Part shown: one piece after another, positions 31,791 to 42,147 of the stretch | Layout: every line of letters begins with the position of its first letter | Position numbering within the stretch: the first letter of the stretch is position 1 | Assembly (NCBI RefSeq): GCF_012571605.1 | Contig: NZ_CP046220.1 | Location: 2,318-66,317 of the forward strand | DNA length: 64,000 nucleotides | Direction of reading: 5' to 3' | Origin: Enterobacteriaceae endosymbiont of Macroplea appendiculata | GTDB lineage: Bacteria > Pseudomonadota > Gammaproteobacteria > Enterobacterales > Enterobacteriaceae | The notes under the pieces: generated by a model | What the model was told of the DNA's origin: nothing | What the model saw: only the letters and a program-made list of their open reading frames with translations | The model's database searches: none | Translations under genes and position numbers: made by a program

Positions 31791-32753
31791 TTATTTGATA
31801 TAAGATAATGCTTTATTTAAAACTTGTATATTATTACATGTTAGATAATTATTTTTATTAGTTAAGTATTGTTTAAAAATTTTTGAACCCTCCATACCAT
31901 GGAAAAAATTTAATATCGGTGTAATAATAGAATAAAATGCTATACCATTATTTAACATTTTTTCTATATAAGGAAACATTGATTTAATAACACTAACAGG
32001 ATTTTTTATTGGCTTATGTATGGAAAATAATTCTTGATCAACATCCATTAAGATTCTAGGATTATATAAAATACTACGACCTAACATAACGCCATCAACA
32101 TATTTTAAATGTTTTTTTGCTTCTAACAAATTTTTAACACCACCATTCAGTGTAATATGGATAGATGGGAAATTTTTTTTTATTTTATAAATTATAGGAT
32201 AATCTAATAATGGCATTGTTAAATTTTTTTTTGTGGTTATATTATTATACAATAATGCTTTTCTAGCATGTAAAATAAATCTTTTACAACCATTATTAGA
32301 TAATTGATATATTAGTTCACACAAAAAATCATAACTATTTACGTCATTAATACCTATTCTTGTTTTAATCGTTACAGGAATATTAATTCTATCTGACATC
32401 GCTTTAATACAATCAGTAACAATATGTAACTGATTCATCAAACAAGCACCAAAATTATTTCTTTGTGATTGTATTGAAGGACAACCAACATTAAAATTAA
32501 TTTCTTTATATCCTATTTTTTCTGCTTTTATAGCACATAAAGCAAGTATTTTAAAATCATTTCCAGCTAATTGTAATACTAAATTATTATCATGATAATT
32601 TGTAAATAAAATATTTTGATTATGTATTATAGCATGACAATGAATCATTTCTGTATATAGTAATGCTTTTTGTGTTAATAATCTATAAAAATATCTACAA
32701 TATTTATTGGTTCTATGTAACATGGGTGCAATTTCAAAACGAAAATATTTCAT
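31791..32753 (-). CDS. dusA: tRNA-dihydrouridine synthase A
   Basis: DusA uses FMN and NADPH to reduce uridines 20 and 20a in tRNA D loops. The start MKYFRFEIAPMLHRTNKYCR aligns with the DusA N terminus, and NVGCPSIQSQRNNFGACLM carries the catalytic Cys in the DusA-specific setting, which separates it from DusB and DusC. VTIKTRIGIND and GVMLGRSILYNP follow. The 320 residues compare with about 330-345 in enterobacteria. It sits between dnaB and der on the same strand. Confidence 0.94.
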   Translation of the reverse strand: MKYFRFEIAPMLHRTNKYCRYFYRLLTQKALLYTEMIHCHAIIHNQNILFTNYHDNNLVLQLAGNDFKILALCAIKAEKIGYKEINFNVGCPSIQSQRNNFGACLMNQLHIVTDCIKAMSDRINIPVTIKTRIGINDVNSYDFLCELIYQLSNNGCKRFILHARKALLYNNITTKKNLTMPLLDYPIIYKIKKNFPSIHITLNGGVKNLLEAKKHLKYVDGVMLGRSILYNPRILMDVDQELFSIHKPIKNPVSVIKSMFPYIEKMLNNGIAFYSIITPILNFFHGMEGSKIFKQYLTNKNNYLTCNNIQVLNKALSYIK

Positions 32754-32784
32754 ATGATATTAAGATGAATAAATTTATATTATT

Positions 32785-34149
32785 TTAATGTATGTATGGA
32801 TTATAGTTATTTTTATATTGTAAAATAATAGGTGAACCAATATAACCTAATTTATCATGTAATATATTAATTAAATAACGTTTATAATTATTGTTTAATT
32901 TAGTTACTTGACTGCCATGTAACATTATTACTAATGGATTATATTGTACAATATGAATAAATTTTATTTTAATACGTCTACCTTTATATATATTTGGAGA
33001 AACATTATTTGTTGCATCATATAAAATATGCATGAGTTTAGAAGTTTTAATTTTTTCATGAGTAATATTATATACTTGATATATTAACTTAAAAATATTC
33101 ATGCAACCTCTACCAGTTTTGGCTGATATACATATAACTGGTAAATATTTATATATCTTATAAAGATTTTTTTTAAAATTATGAAATACATTTGATGTAA
33201 TTAAATCATATTTATTAATTATAATAATAATAGATTTACCTTGATTAACAATATATTGTATTAATGCTATATCTTTTTTATATAACGTTTTTTTATCACC
33301 ATCAATAATAAATAAAATTATATTAGCTTGTTTAATTGTCGTAATAGTTTTCATATAAGAATATGTATTAATATTTAAATGATAATTATTTTTATATATT
33401 CCAGGTGTATCAATTAATATTATATTTTTATAATGATTATAATAATTTTCCATAGGAACTATTATACAATTTCTCGTAGTTCCTGCAGTACTATGAATAA
33501 TAACACGATTTTTTTTAATAATACGATTAATTAGTGTAGATTTACCTACATTAGGCATACCTACAACAGCAATTTTAATGTATTTTTGATTAGAAAGAAT
33601 ATTATTTTTAGTAATATTATTAAATGTGATTTTATTTTGTTGTTTATGTATTTGTTTTAAAAAAATATACAGTATTTTATATAGTTTTTTAATATCATGA
33701 TTTTTAAATAAATTAATACGATAAAGATCACATCCTAAAGATAATAGTTCTTTTGTATCTATTTTATTATTACTATTAACTAATAATAGTATATGTTTAT
33801 TATGTATTCGAATATCTTGTAAAATTTGGTAATCTAGAGTATTTAATATATTATCTCTAATTAATAATATAACTAAATTTGCTTCTTTAATTGCTTGTAT
33901 AGTTTGTATTTTAATTTGTTGATTATATTTATTTAAAAATATACTATCATTTACATAATAATTACCTGTATCAATACAAACATATGTATATTTATTAATG
34001 TAACCATATCCATATTGTCTATCTCTTGTAAAACCAGGAACACTATTTACTATAGCCTCATTTGTTTTTGTTAAAATATTATATAAAAAAGATTTTCCTG
34101 TATTATTTGCACCTACAATAGTTATTATTGGATAATGATATGTCATCAT
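32785..34149 (-). CDS. der: Ribosome biogenesis GTPase Der (EngA)
   Basis: Der has two tandem GTPase domains and acts in late 50S subunit assembly. The first P-loop is GANNTGKS (13-20), with DTGNYY as G3; the second P-loop is GMPNVGKSTLIN (about 196-207), with DTPGIYKNN and NKYDL. A KH-like C-terminal domain ends the protein (GRRIKIKFIHIVQYNPL). The 454 residues compare with 490 in E. coli. The first domain is clearly the more diverged. In E. coli bamB and yfgM stand between der and hisS; both are absent and a 178-base gap remains. Confidence 0.95.
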   Translation of the reverse strand: MMTYHYPIITIVGANNTGKSFLYNILTKTNEAIVNSVPGFTRDRQYGYGYINKYTYVCIDTGNYYVNDSIFLNKYNQQIKIQTIQAIKEANLVILLIRDNILNTLDYQILQDIRIHNKHILLLVNSNNKIDTKELLSLGCDLYRINLFKNHDIKKLYKILYIFLKQIHKQQNKITFNNITKNNILSNQKYIKIAVVGMPNVGKSTLINRIIKKNRVIIHSTAGTTRNCIIVPMENYYNHYKNIILIDTPGIYKNNYHLNINTYSYMKTITTIKQANIILFIIDGDKKTLYKKDIALIQYIVNQGKSIIIIINKYDLITSNVFHNFKKNLYKIYKYLPVICISAKTGRGCMNIFKLIYQVYNITHEKIKTSKLMHILYDATNNVSPNIYKGRRIKIKFIHIVQYNPLVIMLHGSQVTKLNNNYKRYLINILHDKLGYIGSPIILQYKNNYNPYIH

Positions 34150-34327
34150 ATATATCTCTTAAAAAAAATATGTTTTAAACATAGACTATATTATATATAG
34201 TATTCCATGAGTTTAATAAACCATATACATATAACATATGTAGTTTAATAATTATTAATGTTGTATATATACTATATATAAGATATTTCTATCCTTGGAA
34301 GATCAAGATATTAAATTTTTTATAAAA

Positions 34328-35620
34328 TTATTTTTGTTGCATTATTTTAGATAATATAGTTATTAATTGTGTTTCAGAAACACATATTTGCTTATGAGAT
34401 ATTAAATCTTTTATAGTAATAGTATTATTTGATATTTCATTATCACCAATAATTAATATACAATGAGCTTTTTGTTTTATAGCTTTTTTAATTTGTTTTT
34501 TAATGTTTACAAAAAAGTAACTTACTAAAATTCTTATTTGAGGGAAAACTTTTATAATTTTTTCTCGTATTTCTAATATTTTATGTAAAATATGATTATT
34601 GTTCATAGGTATTAAATAAAGATCAATATGGCATGCATCAAATCTATTAAAAATTTTTAAATTTTTTAATAATAATAAAACTCTTTCAATACCAATAGCA
34701 CATCCAACACCATTATTTTGTCTTTTATGACTCATATGTTGTATTAATTGGTTATATCTCCCGCCACCACAAATAGTATATTTTAAAATGTCTGGAGTGT
34801 TTATTGTTGTCCATTCAAATACAATATCATTATAATAATCTAAACCTCTCACTAAATTATCATTAATATGAAATTTAATCCCAATATGATTTAATATATC
34901 ACATAATATATTAAAATTATCAATACTATATGCATCTAAATAATTTTTTAATTTTGGTGCTTGTTTTAATAATTGTTGTGTTGCTATATTTTTACTATCT
35001 AAAATCCTTAAAGGATTAGAATTTATTTTTTTAATACTATTTGTATCTAATAATTTTATATTTTTTAAAAAAAATTTTTTTAAGTGTTGTATATAGATTT
35101 TTCGAATAGCAATAGAACCAATAGTATTAATTTCTAAATTTACGTATTTGATAATATTTAAATTTTTCCATATATGAAATGTTATAATTATAATTTCAGC
35201 ATCAATATATGGTTCTGTTAAACCAATAGCTTCAATACCTATTTGATGAAATTGTCTATATCTTCCTTTTTGTGGTCTTTCATAACGAAACATAGGACCA
35301 ATATACCATAAACGATGTGATTTATATAATAAATTATGTTCTAATATAGCTCGTATAAAACCAGTAGTACCCTCTGGACGTAAGGTTAACATATCACCAT
35401 TTTTATCATATAAATTATACATTTCTTTTGTAACAATATCTGTATCTTCTCCAATTGTTTGATGATACAATAAATTTTTTTCAACAATAGGTATTTTAAT
35501 TTCTTGGTAGCCATAATTATTTAATATTTTTTTTGTTATATTTTCTATATATTCCCATAATATAGTCTCTGGAAACATGTAATCATGCATACCATGTACT
35601 GCACTAATATATTTCAACAT
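34328..35620 (-). CDS. hisS: Histidyl-tRNA synthetase
   Basis: This class II synthetase charges tRNA-His. At 430 residues it is complete (E. coli 424). Motif 2 appears as FRYERPQKGRYRQFHQIG, the histidine-specific signatures as LVRGLDYYNDIVFEW and CGGGRYNQLI, and motif 3 as GCAIGIERVLLLL. The C-terminal anticodon-binding domain is present. It is the most upstream gene of the minus-strand run and has no partner at its 5' end; tadA diverges from it across 200 AT-rich bases. Confidence 0.97.
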   Translation of the reverse strand: MLKYISAVHGMHDYMFPETILWEYIENITKKILNNYGYQEIKIPIVEKNLLYHQTIGEDTDIVTKEMYNLYDKNGDMLTLRPEGTTGFIRAILEHNLLYKSHRLWYIGPMFRYERPQKGRYRQFHQIGIEAIGLTEPYIDAEIIIITFHIWKNLNIIKYVNLEINTIGSIAIRKIYIQHLKKFFLKNIKLLDTNSIKKINSNPLRILDSKNIATQQLLKQAPKLKNYLDAYSIDNFNILCDILNHIGIKFHINDNLVRGLDYYNDIVFEWTTINTPDILKYTICGGGRYNQLIQHMSHKRQNNGVGCAIGIERVLLLLKNLKIFNRFDACHIDLYLIPMNNNHILHKILEIREKIIKVFPQIRILVSYFFVNIKKQIKKAIKQKAHCILIIGDNEISNNTITIKDLISHKQICVSETQLITILSKIMQQK

Positions 35621-35822
35621 TAGATTTTCTCTAAAAATTATAAATATAACAAATTATATCTTATTGAACTATTTATAAAAGATATTTATAATAAAAATTA
35701 TACTTTAAAATAATAAGTAATTAAATATATTTATATAAAAATATTAATTGTAAATTATAGGTTGTATTATATATATATGATACTAAAAATATATTTTTTA
35801 TAAAAAATATTAACAACATAAA

Positions 35823-36269
35823 ATGTATGATGATATTTATTGGATGACGCATGCACTAAAATTAGCCCAACAAGCACAAAATAATGGTGAAGTTCCTGTA
35901 GGTGCTATTGTTATAAATAACAATAAAATTATTTCTCAAGGTAAAAATAGTTCTATTATAAAACATGATCCTACAGCACATGCTGAAATAATCGCATTAA
36001 GAAATGCTGGGACATATTTACAAAATTATAGATTATTAAATACTACTATGTATGTAACATTAGAACCTTGTATGATGTGTGCTGGTGCTATTATAATTAG
36101 CAGGATAAAACGTCTTGTTTTTAGTATATATAACACAAAGACACATAATTGTATTCCATTAGTTAATTTATTAAGTGCATATAAAATTAAAATACATACT
36201 GGTGTTTTAGTTAAAGAATGTACTAATATTATTCAAAATTTTTTCTTTAATAAGAGAACTAAAAAATGA
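35823..36269 (+). CDS. tadA: tRNA-specific adenosine deaminase TadA
   Basis: TadA deaminates A34 to inosine in tRNA-Arg(ACG), the tRNA found at 25976-26048, which makes it essential. The 148 residues carry the zinc deaminase signature HAEIIALRNA with the catalytic Glu, and PCMMCAGAI with the two zinc-binding Cys residues. A short C-terminal tail is missing compared with E. coli (167). glyA follows 23 bases downstream and is probably cotranscribed. Confidence 0.96.
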   Translation: MYDDIYWMTHALKLAQQAQNNGEVPVGAIVINNNKIISQGKNSSIIKHDPTAHAEIIALRNAGTYLQNYRLLNTTMYVTLEPCMMCAGAIIISRIKRLVFSIYNTKTHNCIPLVNLLSAYKIKIHTGVLVKECTNIIQNFFFNKRTKK

Positions 36270-36292
36270 TTTGATGAGGATATATATTGTAT

Positions 36293-37525
36293 ATGTTAAA
36301 AAATGATCACACTGATAAAAAATTATGGCATATTATTAATAAAGAAAATATACGTCAAAGAAATAATATTATATTAATTGCATCTGAAAACTATGTTTCA
36401 CAAGAAATTATGGATATACAAGGCACACAATTAACAAATAAATATGCTGAAGGATATGTTAATGCAAGATATTATGGTGGTTGTAAATATATTGATCAAA
36501 TTGAACAATTAGCTATTCAACGCGCAAAAAAATTATTTAAAGCTGATTATGTTAATGTACAACCTCATTCTGGTTCGCAAGCTAATTTTGCAGTATATAA
36601 TGCTTTACTAACTCCAGGAGATACTATTATGGGGTTATCATGTTCACATGGAGGACATTTAACTCATGGTGCTAAAGTAAATTTTTCTGGACAAATTTAT
36701 AATAGTATTTTTTATCATACTGATCATACAGGTCATATTGATTATAAAAATATATTACAATTAGCTTTAAAATACAAACCTAAAATAATTATTGGTGGAT
36801 TTACATCATATTCCGGATTATGTTATTGGAATAAAATACGAAAAATTGCTGATATTATACAAGCTTATTTTTTAGTAGATATATCGCATATTGCTGGATT
36901 AGTTGTAACGGGATTATATCCTAATCCATTGCCTCATGCACATGTTGTAACTAGTACTACACATAAAACTTTAGCAGGACCTAGAGGTGGATTAATATTA
37001 TCTACAATACAGAATCAATATTTGTTTCATAAATTAGATAAAGGTGTATTTCCTGGTAGTCAAGGTGGTCCATTAATGCATGTCATAGCTGCTAAAGCTT
37101 GTGCCTTTAGAGAAGCATTACAACCATCATTTATCTTATATCAAAAACAAATATTAAAAAATGCAAAAATTATGGTTAGAATTTTTAAAAAGAGAAAATT
37201 TAATATTATTCATAATATCACTTATAATCATCTATTTGTAATCGATCTTACTAATAAAAATATTACAGGAGTAGAAGCTGAAAAACTTTTAGAAAGTTAT
37301 AATATTATTGTTAATAAAAATTTAATTCCTGATGATACTTATACAGCTATGATTACTTCAGGTATCAGAATAGGGACACCTGCTATTACAAAAAGAGGTT
37401 TTAAAACAAAAGAAATCATATTGCTTACTCATTGGATTGCTGATATTATTGATAACAAAACAGTATATTTGATTAATATCAAAAACAACATTATAGATTT
37501 ATGTCAAAAATATCCTATTTACTAA
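36293..37525 (+). CDS. glyA: Serine hydroxymethyltransferase
   Basis: GlyA interconverts serine and glycine with transfer of a C1 unit to tetrahydrofolate, feeding folD. I place the start at ATG 36293, which aligns with the E. coli start; a TTG two codons upstream is possible. The PLP Lys lies in STTHKTLAGPRGG (about 225-237). LIASENYVS, NKYAEGYVNARYYGG and PGSQGGPLMH are all present. The 410 residues compare with 417 in E. coli. The upstream GAGGA site is about 12 bases from the ATG. Confidence 0.97.
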   Translation: MLKNDHTDKKLWHIINKENIRQRNNIILIASENYVSQEIMDIQGTQLTNKYAEGYVNARYYGGCKYIDQIEQLAIQRAKKLFKADYVNVQPHSGSQANFAVYNALLTPGDTIMGLSCSHGGHLTHGAKVNFSGQIYNSIFYHTDHTGHIDYKNILQLALKYKPKIIIGGFTSYSGLCYWNKIRKIADIIQAYFLVDISHIAGLVVTGLYPNPLPHAHVVTSTTHKTLAGPRGGLILSTIQNQYLFHKLDKGVFPGSQGGPLMHVIAAKACAFREALQPSFILYQKQILKNAKIMVRIFKKRKFNIIHNITYNHLFVIDLTNKNITGVEAEKLLESYNIIVNKNLIPDDTYTAMITSGIRIGTPAITKRGFKTKEIILLTHWIADIIDNKTVYLINIKNNIIDLCQKYPIY

Positions 37526-37560
37526 TGTAAAATAATTTTAATGCAAGGAGAAAACATAGT

Positions 37561-38118
37561 ATGTCACAATATTCTGTAGTACTTTGTGTTACTAATGGTG
37601 TAGAAGATATTGAAACAGTAACTTCTATTGATATTTTAACTAGAAGTAACATTAATGTAATAACATTAAGTACAAATAATCAACATAAAATTCAATGTGC
37701 TTATGGCACAAATTTATATAGTAATATTTTATTACAAGATTATCAAGTACAAAATAACCATATTGCTATTATTTTACCTGGTGGATTACAAGCAGCAGAA
37801 CATTTTACAAAAAATAAGATATTATTATCTTATATTAATTTTTTTAAAAAAACACAACGAATTATAGGTGCAATATGTGCTACACCAGCTATATTTTTAG
37901 CAACACATAATATATTTCCTACAGCAAAAATGACAAGTTATATTGGCTTAAAACACTTAGTATCTGATATACAGTGGTCAGATGAACCAGTTGTATGGGA
38001 TGTACAAAACAAATTATTAACTGCACAAAGTGTTAAACATGCTATTAATTTTAATTTAAAATTAGTAAATATTATTTTAAATAATAATGTTTCATCTAAA
38101 ATCAAATCTGTATTATAA
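37561..38118 (+). CDS. yajL: DJ-1/PfpI family protein YajL
   Basis: YajL is the closest E. coli relative of human DJ-1; chaperone, thiol-repair and deglycase roles have been reported and the last is debated. The 185 residues include the nucleophile elbow GAICATPA (about 104-111) with the reactive Cys, an N-terminal TNGVEDIETVTSIDIL with the conserved Glu, and a C-terminal KLLTAQSVKHAINF like the YajL KLLTSQGPGTAIDF. This distinguishes it from other family members. A strong AAGGAG site precedes the start. Why a reduced genome keeps it is unclear; protection from oxidative damage is an inference. Confidence 0.9.
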   Translation: MSQYSVVLCVTNGVEDIETVTSIDILTRSNINVITLSTNNQHKIQCAYGTNLYSNILLQDYQVQNNHIAIILPGGLQAAEHFTKNKILLSYINFFKKTQRIIGAICATPAIFLATHNIFPTAKMTSYIGLKHLVSDIQWSDEPVVWDVQNKLLTAQSVKHAINFNLKLVNIILNNNVSSKIKSVL

Positions 38119-38194
38119 CCATATTATATATTTTATATATATATGTAATATAATAGATAATATGCTCTAATTGTATTTAGATATAGATTAGAAT

Positions 38195-38614
38195 TTATAT
38201 TCTAATCTGATTGACCATTTTATCTAAAACACCATTTATAAATTTATAGCTGTTATCTACACCACCAAAAATTTTTGCTAAACCAATACTTTCATTAATA
38301 ATAACTTTATGTGGTATATCTAAACGATGTATTAGTTCATATAATGAAAGACGTAAAATAGCTTTTTCAACTTGTCCCAATTCTAATATATTTCTTGATA
38401 AAAATGGTTTCATTGTTTGATCTAAATCAATACTATTTTTAATTACTCCAATAATTAATTCATTAAAATAATTAAGATCTATTTGTTTAATATTTTTTAT
38501 AGATTCATGTATAAAATAATATTGTATATCATGTAAGTTATTTTGTGATAGTTGCCAAGAATAAATAGCCTGTACAGCATATTTACGTGCTCTATATCTG
38601 CCTTCATATTTCAC
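38195..38614 (-). CDS. nusB: Transcription antitermination factor NusB
   Basis: NusB binds boxA RNA together with NusE (S10) and prevents termination within rRNA operons. At 139 residues it equals the E. coli protein. RYRARKYAVQAIYSWQLS at the N terminus, FLSRNILELGQVEKAILRLS, and IPHKVIINESIGLAKIFGG are the family landmarks. A boxA-like target is seen at 3-17 in front of the 23S gene. It ends the ribD-ribE-nusB run, the enterobacterial order. Confidence 0.97.
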   Translation of the reverse strand: MKYEGRYRARKYAVQAIYSWQLSQNNLHDIQYYFIHESIKNIKQIDLNYFNELIIGVIKNSIDLDQTMKPFLSRNILELGQVEKAILRLSLYELIHRLDIPHKVIINESIGLAKIFGGVDNSYKFINGVLDKMVNQIRI

Positions 38615-38630
38615 AATATTACCTTTAAAT

Positions 38631-39104
38631 TTATAATAATGTAATTTCTTTAGATATATTTATCATTTCTAATAATGTTAATGCAGATTCTATACCTTTA
38701 TTACCTTGTTTCCCATTTGATCGGTTTAGTGCTTGTTCTAAATTATCTGTACTTAATACACATAAAACTATCGGTATCTGATTTAAAATAGATAAACTAG
38801 ATATTTGTGTATAAATTTCTTGAGTTAAATATTTATAATGTGAAGTTATACCTTTAATAATTGTTCCAATAACCATTATGCCATCATATATATTTTTTTT
38901 TATTAATAATTGTGTTGTATAAGATAATTCATAAGATCCAGGAACCCAAATAATCGTAATATTCTCATCTGGTATGTGACCTAATCGTTTAAAAATATCC
39001 AATGATGCTTTTAATAAATTTTTATTTATCATTATATTATATCGAGTAATAATAATTGCTATATAAGCATTTTTATTAATAATTCCTGTATTAATTATTT
39101 TCAT
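38631..39104 (-). CDS. ribE: 6,7-dimethyl-8-ribityllumazine synthase
   Basis: Lumazine synthase condenses the pyrimidine product of RibD-derived steps with dihydroxybutanone phosphate in the penultimate step of riboflavin synthesis. The start is placed at ATG 39104, since an open TTG four codons upstream has no support. WVPGSYELSY, GTIIKGITSHYKYL with the catalytic His, and a C-terminal NRSNGKQGNKGIESALTLLE are diagnostic. The 157 residues match E. coli (156). It lies between ribD and nusB. The gene is also called ribH. Confidence 0.96.
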   Translation of the reverse strand: MKIINTGIINKNAYIAIIITRYNIMINKNLLKASLDIFKRLGHIPDENITIIWVPGSYELSYTTQLLIKKNIYDGIMVIGTIIKGITSHYKYLTQEIYTQISSLSILNQIPIVLCVLSTDNLEQALNRSNGKQGNKGIESALTLLEMINISKEITLL

Positions 39105-39121
39105 ATTTATGTCCAAAATAT

Positions 39122-40231
39122 TTATTTTACTGGTTTTAAAACTATTTTTAAATCTTGTGCAATTTTTCTTATATGTATATAACGAAATTTAGGAGCATCA
39201 TTGATATTATATATTTTTGTCCAATTACATAAATTTAATGAAAACGGACCTAATATCTGAGGAGACATATAAATTATTAATTCATCTATTAAGTTATTTA
39301 AGATTAAATATCCTGATAATATACTGCCAGCTTCTACTAATAGATTATTAATACCTTTTGTAGCTAATTTTTGTAGTAAAAGTTTTATATTAAAATAACC
39401 ATTAACTATTGGGATAATCATTTGTGTAACATGTTTAGGCCAATTATTATAATTAATATTATTTTTAATTAAAATTATTGTTTCAGGTATAGAAATAATT
39501 TTATGATATGGAGATATCTTGTTATGTTGGTCAAGAATAATTCTTATTGGTTGTCTCAAAAATTTTTTAGGATATTTTTTTTGTATATAAGTACTTAAAT
39601 TATACCAATTAACAATTAAGGTTGCATTATCTTTTAAAATTGTTTTACTGGTACTCAAAATAGCAGAACTTTGGGCACGTAATTTATGTACATCTTGTCT
39701 AGATTTTAATGATGATATCCATTTACTTAAACCATTATATAATGCAATTTTACCATCTATAGATGACGCAAGTTTTAATTTTATATATGGCATGCCAAAT
39801 AATATTCTTTTAAAAAAACCATAATTAATACGTTTAGCTTTTTCTGATAATATATTAATAGTTGTTTTTATACCATGTTGTTCTAACATTTTTATACTTT
39901 TTCCATTGATCCTGGGATTAGGATCAATATTAGCTATAACTATACGATATATTTTTGCTTTAATTAATGCATGGCAGCATGAAGGAGTTAAATGATAATA
40001 ATTACAAGGTTCTAACGTAGTATAAACAGTAGAATTTTGTGTCTGACTTCCAGCCATCTTTAATGCATTAACTTCTGCATGTTGTTCTCCTGTTTTAAAA
40101 TGGTATCCTTTGCCAATAACATTATTATTTTTAACAATAATACAACCTACATTAGGATTAGGAGTAGTAGTATATATACCCAATTTAGCTAAATTAATAG
40201 CTTGCATCATAAAAAATTTATCTGTGTACAC
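39122..40231 (-). CDS. ribD: Bifunctional riboflavin deaminase/reductase RibD
   Basis: RibD deaminates and then reduces the pyrimidine intermediate of riboflavin synthesis. The start is probably GTG at 40231, 8 bases after a GGGAAGG ribosome-binding site; a TTG seven codons upstream overlaps that site and is unlikely. The N-terminal zinc deaminase domain shows TTTPNPNVGCIIVKN, HAEVNALKMAG and PCNYYHLTPSCCHALI. The C-terminal reductase domain has KLASSIDGKIAL and NLLVEAGSIL. The 369 residues equal the E. coli length (367). ribE follows. Confidence 0.95.
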   Translation of the reverse strand: MYTDKFFMMQAINLAKLGIYTTTPNPNVGCIIVKNNNVIGKGYHFKTGEQHAEVNALKMAGSQTQNSTVYTTLEPCNYYHLTPSCCHALIKAKIYRIVIANIDPNPRINGKSIKMLEQHGIKTTINILSEKAKRINYGFFKRILFGMPYIKLKLASSIDGKIALYNGLSKWISSLKSRQDVHKLRAQSSAILSTSKTILKDNATLIVNWYNLSTYIQKKYPKKFLRQPIRIILDQHNKISPYHKIISIPETIILIKNNINYNNWPKHVTQMIIPIVNGYFNIKLLLQKLATKGINNLLVEAGSILSGYLILNNLIDELIIYMSPQILGPFSLNLCNWTKIYNINDAPKFRYIHIRKIAQDLKIVLKPVK

Positions 40232-40592
40232 AATTAATAACCTTCCCAACAAAAAAGTTTTTAATACTCATTTATTTATTAAATATAGAAAATATGATAC
40301 TTTAATATATAAAATTGCATTTTATATAAAAAAATATAATAATTAATTTATTAGTTATATTTTTAATTTTAAAAAACATTCCTATAATACTATTATTAGA
40401 TTATAACATACATAGTATATATTTTATTTATATAAAATTTTTATGTATAAATAATGAATTTTAAATTTTCATATATAAATTATTTTAAATATTTTTTAAA
40501 AATTAAATTTAAAATTTAATATCTAATCTTAAAAAAGATCAAAATTAGTAAAAAACTAAACTTTAATTTTGTTAAAATGGATAAATTTTGTT
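40232..40592. other. Long gap between ribD and leuA
   Basis: About 360 bases separate the divergent ribD and leuA genes. The stretch is extremely AT-rich with runs of A and T and short imperfect inverted repeats near 40520-40565, for example TTAGTAAAAAACTAA. No RNA gene is recognised. It must contain the promoters of both genes. A 21-codon open frame at 40454-40519 carries only one Leu codon, so I see no leucine attenuator peptide. Confidence 0.6.
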
Positions 40593-42134
40593 ATGCAAGA
40601 ACAAATTATTATTTTTGATACTACATTACGTGATGGTGAACAATCATTGAAATGTAGTTTAACAACTAGAGAAAAAATAGAAATTGCATTATCATTAGAA
40701 TCAATGGGAATAGATATTATAGAAGTAGGTTTCCCAGTTTCTTCTCCTAAAGATTTTCATACAACAAAAGAAATTTCTAGTATTATTAAAAATAGTACAA
40801 TATGTGGATTAGCAAGATGTAAAAAAAATGATATAGATTTAGTATATGAGTCGTTAAAAAAAGCTAAAAATTTTAGAATACATATTTTTTTAGCGACATC
40901 ACCATTACATATTACTACTAAATTAAAAATGACTTTAGATCAAGTTATTGAACGCATAATATTTATGATTAAATATGCCAAACAATATACTCATGATATT
41001 GAGTTTTCTTGCGAGGATAGCACACGAACGCCAATTAAAGATCTATGTTTAGTAATAGAAGCAGCAATACAAGCTGGAGCTACTACGATTAATATACCAG
41101 ATACAGTAGGTTATATTTTACCATATGAATATGGTGATATCATTACATCAATCAAAAATAAAGTACATAATATTGATAAATGTATTATTTCTGTGCATAC
41201 ACATAATGATTTAGGTATGGCAGTTGGTAATGCGATTACTGCCATCCATGCTGGTGCTAGACAAATAGAAGGTACTATTAATGGTATTGGAGAACGAGCT
41301 GGTAATTGTGCTTTAGAAGAAATAATTATGGCAATATATACTAGAAAAAGTTTACTGAATGTTACGACTAATATTAATAAAAAGAAAATATATAATACTA
41401 CAAAAATAGTTAGTCAAATATGTAAAATTCCTATAGCTTTACATAAAGCAATTATAGGTAAAAATGCTTTTTCACATTCTTCAGGAATACATCAAGATGG
41501 AATTATTAAAAATCGTAAAACATATGAAATTATAGATCCTAATATTATAGGATTACAAACGCAAAAAATATATTTAACAGCAAAATCAGGACGTGCGGCT
41601 ATTAAATATCACATGGAATTAATGGGTTATCCACATAATACATATGATATTAATCAACTATATAATAATTTTATTAAGTTAGCTGAAAAAAAAGGACAAG
41701 TATATAATTACGATTTAGTTACACTGGCTTTTAATAACAAGATATATAATAAAAAAAATTTTTATACATTAGTATCATTTCATATTACATATAATTCAAC
41801 AAAAATATCTCATGCTATGATAAAATTAAAATGTAATGATATAATATATATGCAAACTTCAACAAATATAGAACCTATTAATGCAATATTTAAAGCTATT
41901 AAAAAAATCATACAATATAATATACATTTATTAAATTATAAATTAATTATGCAACATAATAATAATGTTATAGGATACGTTCATATTAAGATCAGATATA
42001 AAAATATTACTTTTTATGGTATTAGTCATTTTACGAATAATATTATAGAAACTTTCATACATGCTATCATTAATTGTTTAAATGATATATGGAAATTTCA
42101 GCAAACAAAAAATCTTTATAAACATGAAAAATAA
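40593..42134 (+). CDS. leuA: 2-isopropylmalate synthase
   Basis: LeuA condenses acetyl-CoA with 2-ketoisovalerate, the committed step of leucine synthesis. The start at 40593 ([17 protein letters not shown]) aligns with the E. coli protein; a TTG eight codons upstream is open. The catalytic TIM barrel has the metal and substrate motif [15 protein letters not shown] and [17 protein letters not shown], then [26 protein letters not shown] marks the linker. The C-terminal leucine-binding regulatory domain is kept but diverged, so feedback control is possible. The 513 residues compare with 523 in E. coli. It leads leuABCD. Confidence 0.97.
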   Translation: MQEQIIIFDTTLRDGEQSLKCSLTTREKIEIALSLESMGIDIIEVGFPVSSPKDFHTTKEISSIIKNSTICGLARCKKNDIDLVYESLKKAKNFRIHIFLATSPLHITTKLKMTLDQVIERIIFMIKYAKQYTHDIEFSCEDSTRTPIKDLCLVIEAAIQAGATTINIPDTVGYILPYEYGDIITSIKNKVHNIDKCIISVHTHNDLGMAVGNAITAIHAGARQIEGTINGIGERAGNCALEEIIMAIYTRKSLLNVTTNINKKKIYNTTKIVSQICKIPIALHKAIIGKNAFSHSSGIHQDGIIKNRKTYEIIDPNIIGLQTQKIYLTAKSGRAAIKYHMELMGYPHNTYDINQLYNNFIKLAEKKGQVYNYDLVTLAFNNKIYNKKNFYTLVSFHITYNSTKISHAMIKLKCNDIIYMQTSTNIEPINAIFKAIKKIIQYNIHLLNYKLIMQHNNNVIGYVHIKIRYKNITFYGISHFTNNIIETFIHAIINCLNDIWKFQQTKNLYKHEK

Positions 42135-42147
42135 TAATAGGAATTTT

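Noticed and set aside
31770..31791. Short tandem repeat of ATTATT-type units between dnaB and dusA
   Set aside because: Fewer than three 8-base copies in extremely AT-rich sequence; expected by chance and not given feature status.
34150..34327. Remnants of bamB or yfgM between der and hisS
   Set aside because: The 178 bases show no recognisable piece of either protein in any frame.
40454..40519. A 21-codon open frame upstream of leuA as a possible leucine leader peptide
   Set aside because: It contains one Leu codon only, no ribosome-binding site, and is followed by no clear terminator hairpin. It is Lys/Phe-rich as expected for random AT-rich sequence.
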